Shown here: in pieces, positions 1 through 9,161 of the stretch
Layout: every line of letters starts with the position of its first letter
How positions within the stretch are numbered: the stretch's first letter is position 1
DNA from: an uncultured Gemmatimonadota bacterium
GTDB taxonomy: Bacteria; Gemmatimonadota; Gemmatimonadetes; Gemmatimonadales; GWC2-71-9
Length of the DNA stretch: 25,826 nucleotides
Assembly: GCA_937961295.1 (NCBI GenBank)
Contig: CALGOK010000216.1
Span: 1 to 25,826 of the forward strand
Reading direction: 5' to 3'
Notes under the pieces: generated by a model
The model's input: the letters and a program-made list of their open reading frames with translations, nothing else
What the model was told of the DNA's origin: nothing
Database searches by the model: none
Position numbers and translations under genes: made by a program

Positions 1-912
1 GAACCCCGCCGAGGTGACCAGCGCCTCCAGACGCTCACGGTCGTACTTGTAGGACGACTCGGTCCAGATCGACTCGCCGGCGGAGAACGGCACTGCCATC
101 CCGGCCACGGTGACCACCTGGTCGGAGAGCGACACGAGGTGCATCTCGATCCGGGAGGCCTCGTCGTTCCACGTGGCGCGATGCACGAAGTGGTCGAGCG
201 AGAAGTCGGCGCCGAACTCGCGATTGAGCCGCACCAGCATGTTGCGGTTGAACGCGGCGGTGACGCCCTCGGCGTCGTCGTAGGCGGCCTCGAGGGTCGC
301 CCGGTCCTTGCGGCGGTCGACGCCGAGGACCAGCGCGCCGTCGTCGCCGACGGTCTGGCGGATGCCGCGCAGGAAGGCCGATGCGGCGGGCGGCTCGAAG
401 TTGCCGATGGTCGAGCCGGGGAAGAACGCCACGCGGCGCGCGTCATCGGGAAGCGGCGGCAGCGCGATCGGCCGGGTGTAGTCGGCACGCACCGGCAGGA
501 TCGCGACGTCGGGGTAGAGGCCGGCGAGGGTCGCGGACACCTCGTCGAGCTGCTCACCAGAGATGTCGATCGGGACGCACGCCGCGGGAGACTCGAGCGC
601 GTCGAGCAGCAGCCGCACCTTGATCCCTGCGCCGCTGCCGTACTCGATCAGCGCAGCACCCGACCCCACCCGCTCGGCGATCTCGCCCGCGCGCCGCTCG
701 AGGATCGCGACCTCGGCGCCGGTGAGGTAGTACTCGTCGAGTTCGGTGATCCGCTCGAAGAGCTCCGCGCCGGTGGCGTCGTAGAACAGCTTGGGCGGCA
801 GCGTCTTGGGACGGCTGCGGAGGCCGGCCAGCACCTCCTCGCGCAGGGTCCGCGGGGTCGGGGGAACAGTGGCAGTGCGCCAGGGCGACTGCCGTCGAAT
901 CGGTGCGGTCAT
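1..912 (-). CDS. egtD: L-histidine N-alpha-methyltransferase EgtD (3' end cut by window edge)
   Basis: This SAM-dependent enzyme would trimethylate histidine to hercynine, the first step of ergothioneine synthesis in the cytosol. Reading from the ATG at 912 gives 304 residues with no stop. About 20 C-terminal residues are probably missing, because characterised EgtD proteins are about 320 long. The fold motifs are clear: EYGSGAGIK at 90-98 and PIDISGE at 114-120 (SAM site), FFPGSTIGNFEP at 163-174, GVDRRKD at 197-203, and the C-terminal lobe with GESIWTESSYKY at 279-290. N171, Y211 and E285 lie where histidine-binding residues of known EgtD are expected; this is inferred from spacing. The start overlaps the egtB stop as ATGA, so translation is probably coupled. 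The family call is secure; completeness cannot be judged. Confidence 0.95.
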   Translation of the reverse strand, partial: MTAPIRRQSPWRTATVPPTPRTLREEVLAGLRSRPKTLPPKLFYDATGAELFERITELDEYYLTGAEVAILERRAGEIAERVGSGAALIEYGSGAGIKVRLLLDALESPAACVPIDISGEQLDEVSATLAGLYPDVAILPVRADYTRPIALPPLPDDARRVAFFPGSTIGNFEPPAASAFLRGIRQTVGDDGALVLGVDRRKDRATLEAAYDDAEGVTAAFNRNMLVRLNREFGADFSLDHFVHRATWNDEASRIEMHLVSLSDQVVTVAGMAVPFSAGESIWTESSYKYDRERLEALVTSAGF

Positions 913-2204
913 CCGCGCTCCGCGAGCCGGATGCCGGTCATCTGCCACCGGGTCGGCGAGGGAAAGAAGTTGCGGTAGGTGTGCCGCGCGTGCGAGCGGG
1001 GCGTGAAACACGACGAGCCGCGCAGGACCCACTGGTCGGCCATCCACTTGCCGTTGTACTCGCCGATCGCGCCGCCCGCCGGTCGATAGCCGGGGTAGGG
1101 GAGGTAGGCGCTGCCGGTCCACTGCCACGCCTCGCCGTGGAGCTGCGTCAGTCCCGTGTCGAGCGCTGCCGGCGATGGAGTGAAGCGACGCGACTCGGCG
1201 AACCCGCCGTCGAGTTCCGCACCGCAGGATGCGATCTCCCACTCGGACTCGGTGGGCAGCGACTTGCCGGCCCAGCGCGCATACGCGTCGGCCTCGTACC
1301 AGCTGACGTGACAGACCGGCGCGGCGGGGTCGAGCGGTTGCGTGCCGCCAAGGGTGAACTCCGACCAGTCCCGGTCCTTGCGGTCCCAGTAGAGCGGAGC
1401 CTGCCAGCGTTCCGTCTCCACCGCGGCCCAGCCGGCCGACATCCAGAGCTCGGGGCGGGTGTAGCCACCGTCGTCGATGAACTCGCGGTACTCGCCGTTG
1501 GTGACCAGCCGCGAGGCGATCCGCGCCGGCTGCAGGTACACCTTGTGGCGGGGCGTCTCGTTGTCGTAGGCGAATCCCTCGCCATCGTGACCTATCTCGT
1601 GCACGCCCTCGACAATGTCGTGCCAATGCAGCGGAGCCACTGGGCCGCGTGGTGTGATTGACGCACTCCGGTATGCCGGCCGCAGCGGATTGGTCCACAG
1701 CACGTGCTTGATGTCGGTCAGCAGCAGTTCCTGGTGCTGCTGCTCGTGGTGCAGTCCCAGGACGACGAGCGCGTGGGCGGGGTGCTCCGCATCGTCGGCG
1801 ACGCGGTCGAGGAGCGCGGTCACCGCCTCGTCGACGTGGCGTCGGTACGCCAGCACCTCGGCGAGCGTCGGCCGGGTGGCAAGGCCGCGCTGCGCGCGGC
1901 AGTGACGCTCGCCGGCCTGGACATAGTAGCTGTTGAAGAGGAATGCGTATCGCGAGTCGGGGGACTGGTATGCCGGGTCGTGGTGGGCGAGGACGAACGT
2001 CTCGAAGAACCACGACGTGTGGGCAAGGTGCCACTTGGTGGGTGACACGTCGGGCATCGACGACACCACGGTGTCCTCGACCTCGAGCGGCTCGGCCAAT
2101 GTGGTGGTCCAGTCGCGGACGCGACGATACCGCTCGACGAGCGACGGAGCAGTGGCGGGCGACGTGCGTCCCGTCCGGGCGCGTGATCTGGTGATGGTGG
2201 TCAT
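909..2204 (-). CDS. egtB: Ergothioneine sulfoxide synthase EgtB
   Basis: EgtB is a non-haem iron enzyme that joins hercynine to a thiol donor (gamma-glutamylcysteine or cysteine) as a sulfoxide using O2. The 431-residue product has an N-terminal DinB-like four-helix domain with KWHLAHTSWFFE (57-68) and HHEQQHQELL (152-161). H62, H153 and H157 are the likely iron ligands by family knowledge. The C-terminal FGE-sulfatase-like domain has a CHVSWYEADAYARW segment and ends with a TYRNFFPSPTRWQMTGIRLA segment typical of EgtB. The ATG at 2204 is chosen over a TTG at 2252 because it leaves a short basic leader before the conserved ERYRRVRDWT helix; neither has a strong ribosome site. It overlaps egtD by 4 bases. 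No egtA, egtC or egtE is visible, so thiol-donor type cannot be decided from context. Confidence 0.95.
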   Translation of the reverse strand: MTTITRSRARTGRTSPATAPSLVERYRRVRDWTTTLAEPLEVEDTVVSSMPDVSPTKWHLAHTSWFFETFVLAHHDPAYQSPDSRYAFLFNSYYVQAGERHCRAQRGLATRPTLAEVLAYRRHVDEAVTALLDRVADDAEHPAHALVVLGLHHEQQHQELLLTDIKHVLWTNPLRPAYRSASITPRGPVAPLHWHDIVEGVHEIGHDGEGFAYDNETPRHKVYLQPARIASRLVTNGEYREFIDDGGYTRPELWMSAGWAAVETERWQAPLYWDRKDRDWSEFTLGGTQPLDPAAPVCHVSWYEADAYARWAGKSLPTESEWEIASCGAELDGGFAESRRFTPSPAALDTGLTQLHGEAWQWTGSAYLPYPGYRPAGGAIGEYNGKWMADQWVLRGSSCFTPRSHARHTYRNFFPSPTRWQMTGIRLAERG

Positions 2205-2260
2205 GTCAGAACATACGCCGCGGTCCGGCGCGTGGTTCCGGAAGCTGGACAAGCTAAGAG

Positions 2261-2328
2261 GTGACGGGTGACGGGGGCGTAACGCTGTTGGCGGCGCTTC
2301 CTGTCACCAGCTCCCTGTCACCCGTTAC
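2261..2328. repeat. Inverted pair of heptamer arrays between hutU and egtB
   Basis: Two arms, 2261-2276 and 2313-2328, match in 14 of 16 positions as inverted repeats. They are built from heptamers in register: GTGACGG at 2261 and 2268 on the plus strand, and GTGACAG or GTAACGG units at 2301-2307, 2315-2321 and 2322-2328 on the minus strand. The element lies in the 134-base gap between the hutU stop and the egtB ATG. A long hairpin here could end or attenuate transcription coming from hutU, or it may be only an intergenic repeat. There is no T-run. Confidence 0.6.
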
Positions 2329-2338
2329 TCGTCCCGCC

Positions 2339-3982
<1,644 letters not shown>

Positions 3983-4017
3983 GCGAGACTCGAGACTCGA
4001 GATTCGGGATTCGAGGG
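3983..4017 (-). repeat. Five-unit heptamer array directly before the hutU start codon
   Basis: The 35 bases are exactly five 7-base units of consensus TCGRGAN (plus strand): gcgagac, tcgagac, tcgagat, tcgggat, tcgaggg. They fill almost the whole 37-base gap between the ftcD stop and the hutU ATG. In the sense direction of hutU the unit reads NTCYCGA and touches the ATG, so the place of a ribosome site is taken by the repeat. A related array precedes the gene at 10119 in the same orientation. Confidence 0.8.
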
Positions 4018-4019
4018 GC

Positions 4020-5666
4020 TCACAGCTTCTCCTCGATGATCGCGAGGATCTCCCCCTCCAGCGCCTGGGCCTGCCGCTGCAGCTCGGCACCGCGGCGGAC
4101 GAGGTCCTGGGCGTCGTCGTCGTCCTTGAGCTGGGCGGCGTTGATGCGGACGTTGAGGTAGGCGCCCATCACGGCGGTACGGGCGCAGAGCGCGCCGACG
4201 CCGGCGTCGGAGGCGCTGGTCTCCTGGCCGGTGTCGGCCATCGCCTTGATCACCTCCATCGAGGCGAGCGCCACCTCCATCACGCGGAACGGCACCTGGG
4301 TGGCGCGGCGGGTGGCGTCGCGGATCGCCGCCTTGCGCGCCGCCTTCTCCTCGTCGGTGCCCTTGGGGAGGCCGAACGACGCCATCACCGCCTCGAACGC
4401 CCTGGTGTCCTCGTCGACCAGGCGCAGCAGTTCGGCGACGTGTTCCTGGCCGCGGTCGGCCCAGGCGGAGAACTCCTCCCAGCGCTCGTCCCAGCCGCGC
4501 CGGTGCGACGACAGGTTGGCGACCATGGTGCCGAGGGCCGCGCCGAGCGCGCCGACAGCAGCGGCGACCGATCCGCCACCGGGGGCTGCGCTCTCACCGG
4601 CGGTCTCGTCGGTAAACCGCGCCACCGTCATGTCCACCAGGCGGGTGTCGCGCGGTTCCCTGAGCAGGTACTCGATCACCCGCTCGTCGGGGTTGAATGG
4701 TGCGAGGTCGTCGAGGCCGAGCGAACGCACGGCGATCTTCACGAGCTCGCGCTCGCTCACGCCGGTGGAGCGCTGCTGCTTGACGAGATAGTGGCGCCCC
4801 GCCTCGACGAGGCACTTGAGCGGTACCAGTCCCACCAGCTCCGATCCGGTGACGCGCACGCCGCGCTCGGCGGCGGCGCGCACCACCTCGTCGAATGCCG
4901 CGTGCACCGGCGTGACACTGATGTTGGTGAGGTTCATCGACACCTGGGCGATGCCGTACTCCTCGATGAACCAGCCGATCGCCTTGACGGCCCTGAGGGT
5001 GCCGGGGGCCGCCGGCTCGCCGAGCGGACCTTCGCTGCTCCGCCCCGCCTCGCGGACGTCGAAGGCGATGGCGTTGGCGCGGCGGGTGGAGGTGGTGTTG
5101 AGGTTGATGTTGTAGGCGACCAGGAAATCACGGGCACCGATCGCGGTGGCGCCGCGCTTCGCGTCGAAGCGGGCCGGGCCGAAGTCGGGCTGCCACTTCG
5201 GGTCGGTCACCTTGTCGGGGAGGCCCTCGTACTCGCCGGCGCGGATCCGGGCGAGGTTGCGCCGGTCGGGGTTCGGCTGGGCGTGTTCATAGAGGTACAC
5301 CGGCAGGTCGAGCTCCCGTCCCACGCGCTCGGCGAGCTGGCGGGCGTACTCCGCCGTCTCCTCCATCGTGACACCGCTGATCGGCACCAGCGGGCAGACG
5401 TCGGTGGCGCCCATCCGCGGGTGCTCGCCGTGATGGCGACTCATGTCGATGAGCTCGCCGGCCAGCCGGATCGCCTGGAAGGCCGCCTCGAGCACCGGCT
5501 CGGGCTCGCCGACGAAGGTCACCACGGTGCGGTTGGTGGCCTTGCCGGGGTCGACGTTGAGGAGCCGGACGCCGTCCACGGCGGCGATCCGGTCGGTGAT
5601 CCGCTTGATGAGCGCGGGATCACGCCCTTCGGAGAAATTCGGGACGCATTCGATGAGTTTGGGCAT
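4020..5666 (-). CDS. ftcD: Fused glutamate formiminotransferase-formimidoyltetrahydrofolate cyclodeaminase
   Basis: This bifunctional enzyme would move the formimino group of formiminoglutamate to tetrahydrofolate and then release ammonia to give methenyl-THF, the folate branch at the end of histidine degradation. The 548-residue product is close to the animal FTCD (about 541). The N-terminal formiminotransferase half begins MPKLIECVPNFSEGRD and contains H82 in GEHPRMGATDVCP, the family's catalytic histidine. A linker near 325-350 leads to the cyclodeaminase half, which starts around TAGESAAPGGGSVAAAVGAL (355-374) and runs to the end as helices. The ATG at 5666 shares its first base with the stop of the upstream SRPBCC gene, indicating coupling; a TTG one codon upstream is the alternative. 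The fused form fits with hutU next door. Confidence 0.95.
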   Translation of the reverse strand: MPKLIECVPNFSEGRDPALIKRITDRIAAVDGVRLLNVDPGKATNRTVVTFVGEPEPVLEAAFQAIRLAGELIDMSRHHGEHPRMGATDVCPLVPISGVTMEETAEYARQLAERVGRELDLPVYLYEHAQPNPDRRNLARIRAGEYEGLPDKVTDPKWQPDFGPARFDAKRGATAIGARDFLVAYNINLNTTSTRRANAIAFDVREAGRSSEGPLGEPAAPGTLRAVKAIGWFIEEYGIAQVSMNLTNISVTPVHAAFDEVVRAAAERGVRVTGSELVGLVPLKCLVEAGRHYLVKQQRSTGVSERELVKIAVRSLGLDDLAPFNPDERVIEYLLREPRDTRLVDMTVARFTDETAGESAAPGGGSVAAAVGALGAALGTMVANLSSHRRGWDERWEEFSAWADRGQEHVAELLRLVDEDTRAFEAVMASFGLPKGTDEEKAARKAAIRDATRRATQVPFRVMEVALASMEVIKAMADTGQETSASDAGVGALCARTAVMGAYLNVRINAAQLKDDDDAQDLVRRGAELQRQAQALEGEILAIIEEKL

Positions 5667-6115
5667 CAACCAAAGCTACCCGCCTCGAGGCACTCCTTGA
5701 ACCGGTGCACGTCCTGGCGGGTGCGCTTCTCGATCGCACCCCGGAAGAGCGGTGTCAGCAGCTTCCAGAACCCGCGGAAGACGAACTCGCATTCCATCCG
5801 CCACTGGGTACGGGTGGGGTCGACGGCGACGAAGTGGTTGGCGATCCGGTTCTCGGCCATGCCCCTGTCGTACGACCCCGCGAAGTACTCGGGCTCGCGC
5901 CGTTCGGTGATCGACTCGGTGAGGACGATGCGCCGCTTCCCCTCGAGGTAGGTCAGCCGGCTCACGGCGCCGGGCTGGCCGGGTGTCCCGCTGACCGTCT
6001 CGAACGACTGCAGGGTCGGCTGCCAGACCTTCATGTTCTCGACCGAGTCGAATGCACGCCAGACGTCCCGGATCGGGCGCTCCAGGACCACCTCGGTGGT
6101 GAATGAGAGGGGCAT
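5666..6115 (-). CDS. SRPBCC (polyketide cyclase/START-like) family protein
   Basis: This is a 149-residue single-domain protein of the SRPBCC helix-grip fold, which binds hydrophobic ligands. It opens with a beta strand and the typical VLERPIRDVWRAFDSVENM segment (residues 9-27), has a central LTYLEGKRRIVLTESI hairpin, and closes with a long C-terminal helix (LFRGAIEKRTRQDVHRFKECL). No signal peptide or catalytic motif is seen. A good ribosome site (GAAGGAG) lies 9 bases before the ATG. It is the first gene of the run leading to ftcD and hutU, with which it shares a one-base stop/start overlap. The ligand is unknown, and a role in histidine breakdown is only suggested by position. Confidence 0.8.
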   Translation of the reverse strand: MPLSFTTEVVLERPIRDVWRAFDSVENMKVWQPTLQSFETVSGTPGQPGAVSRLTYLEGKRRIVLTESITERREPEYFAGSYDRGMAENRIANHFVAVDPTRTQWRMECEFVFRGFWKLLTPLFRGAIEKRTRQDVHRFKECLEAGSFG

Positions 6116-6143
6116 GGCTCTGGCTCCTTCGCGAGGGGCGGGG

Positions 6144-6149
6144 TACTAT
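6144..6149 (+). promoter_or_regulatory. Candidate -10 element (TACTAT) for the CBS gene
   Basis: TACTAT lies 30 bases before the CBS-protein ATG in the 63-base divergent gap. No convincing -35 is visible 17 bases upstream, so this is a weak pattern-based call. Confidence 0.3.
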
Positions 6150-6178
6150 CGAACATCCCCTCCAGACAGGATCCGTCA

Positions 6179-6619
6179 ATGGTGACCGTCAAGGACATCC
6201 TCGCCCAGAAGGGCGCCGGCGTGCTCGTCACCACGCCCGCCACGACGGTGCTCGACGCCGCCGACATGATGAACGAGCGGGGCACCGGCAGCGTGCTGGT
6301 CGTCGAAGAGGGGGCGCTCGTCGGGATCTTCACCGAGCGCGACCTGATGCGCCGGGTCGTGGCGGTGCGCCGCGACCCGGCGGCCACGGCGCTCCGCGAG
6401 GTGATGACCACCGCGCTGGTGACCTGCACCCCCGATGCCTCGCTGGCCGATTGCGGCGCGCTGATGTCCGAGCGCCGCATTCGTCACCTGCCGGTGCTCG
6501 AGACGGGCGGAACCGTGATCGGAGTGATCACCACCGGTGACCTGCTCGCCCAGGAGCTGCGCGAGAAGGATGCGACGATCCAGCACCTGGAGTCGTTTGT
6601 CTTCTATGTGAGGCAGTGA
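6179..6619 (+). CDS. Two-CBS-domain protein
   Basis: The 146-residue cytosolic protein is made only of two CBS motifs, roughly residues 8-60 and 74-130. Each has the typical helix-strand pattern ending in VGIFTERDLMRRV (48-60) and IGVITTGDLLAQEL. CBS pairs bind adenine nucleotides such as AMP, ATP or SAM and act as energy or redox sensors; stand-alone ones regulate a partner enzyme. No partner is identifiable from neighbours: the gene is alone on its strand between a divergent SRPBCC gene and a convergent lipoprotein gene. The ATG follows an AGGA about 9 bases upstream. The short C-terminal helix (REKDATIQHLESFVFYVRQ) may mediate dimer contact. The family call is firm; the ligand and target are unknown. 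Confidence 0.9.
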   Translation: MVTVKDILAQKGAGVLVTTPATTVLDAADMMNERGTGSVLVVEEGALVGIFTERDLMRRVVAVRRDPAATALREVMTTALVTCTPDASLADCGALMSERRIRHLPVLETGGTVIGVITTGDLLAQELREKDATIQHLESFVFYVRQ

Positions 6620-6622
6620 CGC

Positions 6623-6682
6623 GCAGGCGCGCCCCTTGGGGCGCGCGATGCCGATGCCGCGCGCCCCAAGGGGCGCGCCTGC
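6623..6682. terminator. 25-base perfect palindrome with self-palindromic arms; probable bidirectional terminator
   Basis: Arms 6623-6647 and 6658-6682 are perfect reverse complements around a 10-base loop. Each arm is itself nearly palindromic (GCGCGCCCC-TT-GGGGCGCGC). The element fills the gap between convergent genes, 3 bases after the CBS stop and 7 bases from the stop of the lipoprotein gene. A terminator for both genes is the simplest reading, though there is no T-tract. It may also be a copy of a dispersed palindromic repeat. Confidence 0.75.
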
Positions 6683-6689
6683 ATGATGG

Positions 6690-7463
6690 TCAATCGATCG
6701 CGGCGACGCTCCACGCATAGCTCCCCTGCCGCATGTTCCGCGGTGGGTCCTGCCAGCTGATGAGTCGCGGTGCACCGGGGCCGAGCGGTCGCACCACCAC
6801 CCGGTCGTCCTCGAACCACGCCAGCGAGTCGCTGCCCCAGCGGAATGGGTCGCGTCCCGCCGGGCCCACCTGGGTGGGCGTGCCGCTGGGGCCGACCACG
6901 CACACGCCGCCGCCGTCGCACGGCATCGCCCGCGCGAACGCCGGCCGCCCGAGGATCACGTCGAGCGCGCTGTCGGCGCGGGCGCGCTCGGCACCCTCCA
7001 GCCGCTGCGGGGCACCACGCGACCGCGGGAACGGGATCCGCCAGGTCATGCCGGCGCTGCGCATCAGCATGGCGGTGCCGTCGCTCTCCCAGGTCAGGGC
7101 CTCGACCGGTCCCGCCAGGGCGCTCGACTCGAGCTCGCGCTCTGCGCCGTTGAGCAGGTTCATCACGACCAGCCGCGGCGTGGCCATCGCCGCCGGAGGC
7201 GGATGGCGCAGGAACGCGATCATCTCGCCCGACGGCGTCAGCGCGGGGTGCGATTCCTCGACCGGCGTGAAGGTGATGCGCGACAGCGCGCCGCCCGCCG
7301 GCACGCCGGCGTAGATGTCGGCGCTGCCGTCGGGACCATCGGCGACGAACACCACGTAGGGGTCCTCGCCGACGGCGATCCGGTTCTGGAGCGGCGAGAG
7401 GTTGCACCCCGCCAGGGTGACGGCGAGGAGCGCGCAGGCAGGTGAACGTCGGCGGGCGGGCAC
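6690..7463 (-). CDS. PD40/TolB-like beta-propeller lipoprotein
   Basis: With the GTG at 7463 the product has 257 residues. A basic leader (MPARRRSP), a hydrophobic core and the lipobox LAGC at 17-20 predict lipidation at Cys20 and an envelope location. The mature part has repeated strand patterns resembling TolB/PD40 propeller blades: YVVFVADGPDGSADIYAG, ITFTPVEESHPALTPSGEMI, VEALTWESDGTAMLM and PFRWGSDSLAWFEDDRVVV. Such proteins usually serve as binding scaffolds; no catalytic motif is seen. A GTG at 7496 is an alternative start that adds 11 residues; neither has a clear ribosome site. It converges on the CBS gene across the palindrome and diverges from the amidohydrolase. The lipoprotein call is firm and the propeller family moderate. 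Confidence 0.75.
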   Translation of the reverse strand: MPARRRSPACALLAVTLAGCNLSPLQNRIAVGEDPYVVFVADGPDGSADIYAGVPAGGALSRITFTPVEESHPALTPSGEMIAFLRHPPPAAMATPRLVVMNLLNGAERELESSALAGPVEALTWESDGTAMLMRSAGMTWRIPFPRSRGAPQRLEGAERARADSALDVILGRPAFARAMPCDGGGVCVVGPSGTPTQVGPAGRDPFRWGSDSLAWFEDDRVVVRPLGPGAPRLISWQDPPRNMRQGSYAWSVAAID

Positions 7464-7580
7464 GGGACCATTCCGGAGGGAGGGTCGACTCGACACGATG
7501 ACATCGCAAGTGCAGCTTCCGTGCGTTCCAATATGCCATGGCGACACGCCGCCCGGCCTGCGCGATCCCGAGGACAGCCG

Positions 7581-9140
7581 ATGAAGGTCGCAGCCCTCCT
7601 GCTGATGCTGGCACCACTGACCGCCTCGGGGCAGCGGGCCGACGTGCGCATCGCCGGAGGCATGGTGCACGACGGCGAGGGCGGGCCGCCGCGCGTGGCC
7701 GACGTCTACCTGCGCGGCGACCGGATCGTGCACGTGGGCGATTCCGCCGGCTGGAGCGCCGCCCGCACCGTGTCTGCACGCGGATTGGTGGTCGCCCCGG
7801 GGTTCATCGACCCGCATGTGCATGCCGAGGGTGACCTGGCGAGCGACGACCGCGCGCGGCGGCAGGCCGCCTACGCGCTGATGCAGGGCGTCACCACCGT
7901 GATCACCGGCAATGACGGCCGCGGACCGGTTGGCGTGTCGCTGGCGCTCGCCCAGCTGCGCGCCGACTCGATCGGGCCGAACACCGCCATGCTGACCGGT
8001 CACGGGCGCATCCGCGACGCGGTGCTCGGTCAGGCCGCGCGCGCGCCGACGGCATCCGAGCTCGCCCGGATGGAGGCGATGGTGGACAGCGCGATGCGGG
8101 GTGGGGCGCTCGGCCTGTCGAGCGGCCTGTACTACGCCCCCGGCAGCTGGGCGACGACCGGCGAGGTGGTGGCGCTCGCGCGCGTTGCTGCGCGGCACGG
8201 CGGCCTCTACGACACCCACATTCGCGACGAGGGCTCGTACGACATCGGGTTGCTCGCCGCGATCGACGAGGCGCTCGAGGTCGGTCGCCGGGCCCGGGTC
8301 CCCGTGCACATCGCCCACATCAAGGCGCTCGGGGCCGACGTGCGCGGCCGGAGCGCGGCCGTGATCGCGCGCATCCGGGCGGCGATCCGGCGTGGGCAGC
8401 GGGTGACCGCCGACCAGTACCCGTGGACGGCCTCGAGCACCGGCCTGGGATCGGCGCTGCTTCCGCGGTGGGCCGAGGCCGGCGGGCGCGACTCGCTGCG
8501 GGCGCGACTGGCCGATCCCGCGACCCGCCAACGCATCGCGGCAGGGATGCGTGAGAACCTGCGTCGCCGCAACGGTGCCGAGTCGCTGCTGCTCACGGTG
8601 ATCGGCGGGAGCGAGTCCCTCCGGGCGGAGGCACGCGGGCGCACCCTCGCGGCGTTCGCCGCGGGGCGCGGGATCGACCCGGTCGAGGCCGCGATCCTCA
8701 TCCTCGAGGACGGTGGCGCGTCGGTCGCGTCGTTCACGATGGAGGAGGACGACATCGTGGCGTTCATGCGCGAGCCGTGGGTAATGACCGGATCGGACGG
8801 CAGCACCGGTCATCCGCGCAAGTATGCCACCTATCCGCGAAAGCTGCGTCGCTACGTCCTCGACGAACCGGTGCTCACCTTGGAACGCATGATCGCCGCC
8901 TCGACCGCGCAGGTGGCCGATGCCTTCGGCATCCGGGGCCGGGGACGGATCTGTGCCGGATGCTTCGCCGACGTGATCGTGTTCGATCCCGCGCGAGTCG
9001 AGGAGGCCGCCGACTACGCGACTCCCGACCGGCTCGCCGGTGGCATGCACTGGGTGTTCGTCAACGGCGAGGCGGTGGTCGCCGCCGGTGCGCTGACGGA
9101 TGCGCTGCCGGGCCGCGCGCTGGCGCGCTGGGACCGCTAG
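7581..9140 (+). CDS. Secreted amidohydrolase, N-acyl-D-amino-acid deacylase (D-aminoacylase) family
   Basis: The 519-residue protein opens with a signal peptide (MKVAALLLMLAPLTASGQ), so it probably works outside the cytoplasm. It then follows the metallo-amidohydrolase plan: H79-V-H81 in FIDPHVHAEGD, a GNDG at 110-113, SSGLYYAPGSWATTGE at 180-195, H213 in THIRDEG, H246 in VHIAHIKAL, D406 in TGSDGSTGHPR, and a C-terminal beta-sandwich return (CFADVIVFDP, VFVNGEAVV). The family normally hydrolyses N-acyl-D-amino acids. In characterised D-aminoacylase a cysteine (GNCG) bridges the metals; here that position is Asp112, so metal site and substrate may differ. AGGA lies 7 bases before the ATG at 7581. 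An upstream in-frame ATG at 7521 would bury the signal peptide. Confidence 0.9.
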   Translation: MKVAALLLMLAPLTASGQRADVRIAGGMVHDGEGGPPRVADVYLRGDRIVHVGDSAGWSAARTVSARGLVVAPGFIDPHVHAEGDLASDDRARRQAAYALMQGVTTVITGNDGRGPVGVSLALAQLRADSIGPNTAMLTGHGRIRDAVLGQAARAPTASELARMEAMVDSAMRGGALGLSSGLYYAPGSWATTGEVVALARVAARHGGLYDTHIRDEGSYDIGLLAAIDEALEVGRRARVPVHIAHIKALGADVRGRSAAVIARIRAAIRRGQRVTADQYPWTASSTGLGSALLPRWAEAGGRDSLRARLADPATRQRIAAGMRENLRRRNGAESLLLTVIGGSESLRAEARGRTLAAFAAGRGIDPVEAAILILEDGGASVASFTMEEDDIVAFMREPWVMTGSDGSTGHPRKYATYPRKLRRYVLDEPVLTLERMIAASTAQVADAFGIRGRGRICAGCFADVIVFDPARVEEAADYATPDRLAGGMHWVFVNGEAVVAAGALTDALPGRALARWDR

Positions 9141-9161
9141 CGGATCAGCACGCCGACCGCT

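Noticed and set aside
3983..4090. Upstream in-frame extension of hutU to 4090
   Set aside because: The extra 36 codons are Arg/Ser-rich, encoded by the heptamer array and the antisense of ftcD; urocanase homology starts at 3982.
7464..9050. Long N-terminal extension of the PD40-like lipoprotein, open to 9050 on the minus strand
   Set aside because: The extension runs antisense through the amidohydrolase, has no recognisable motif, and would bury the lipobox signal peptide.
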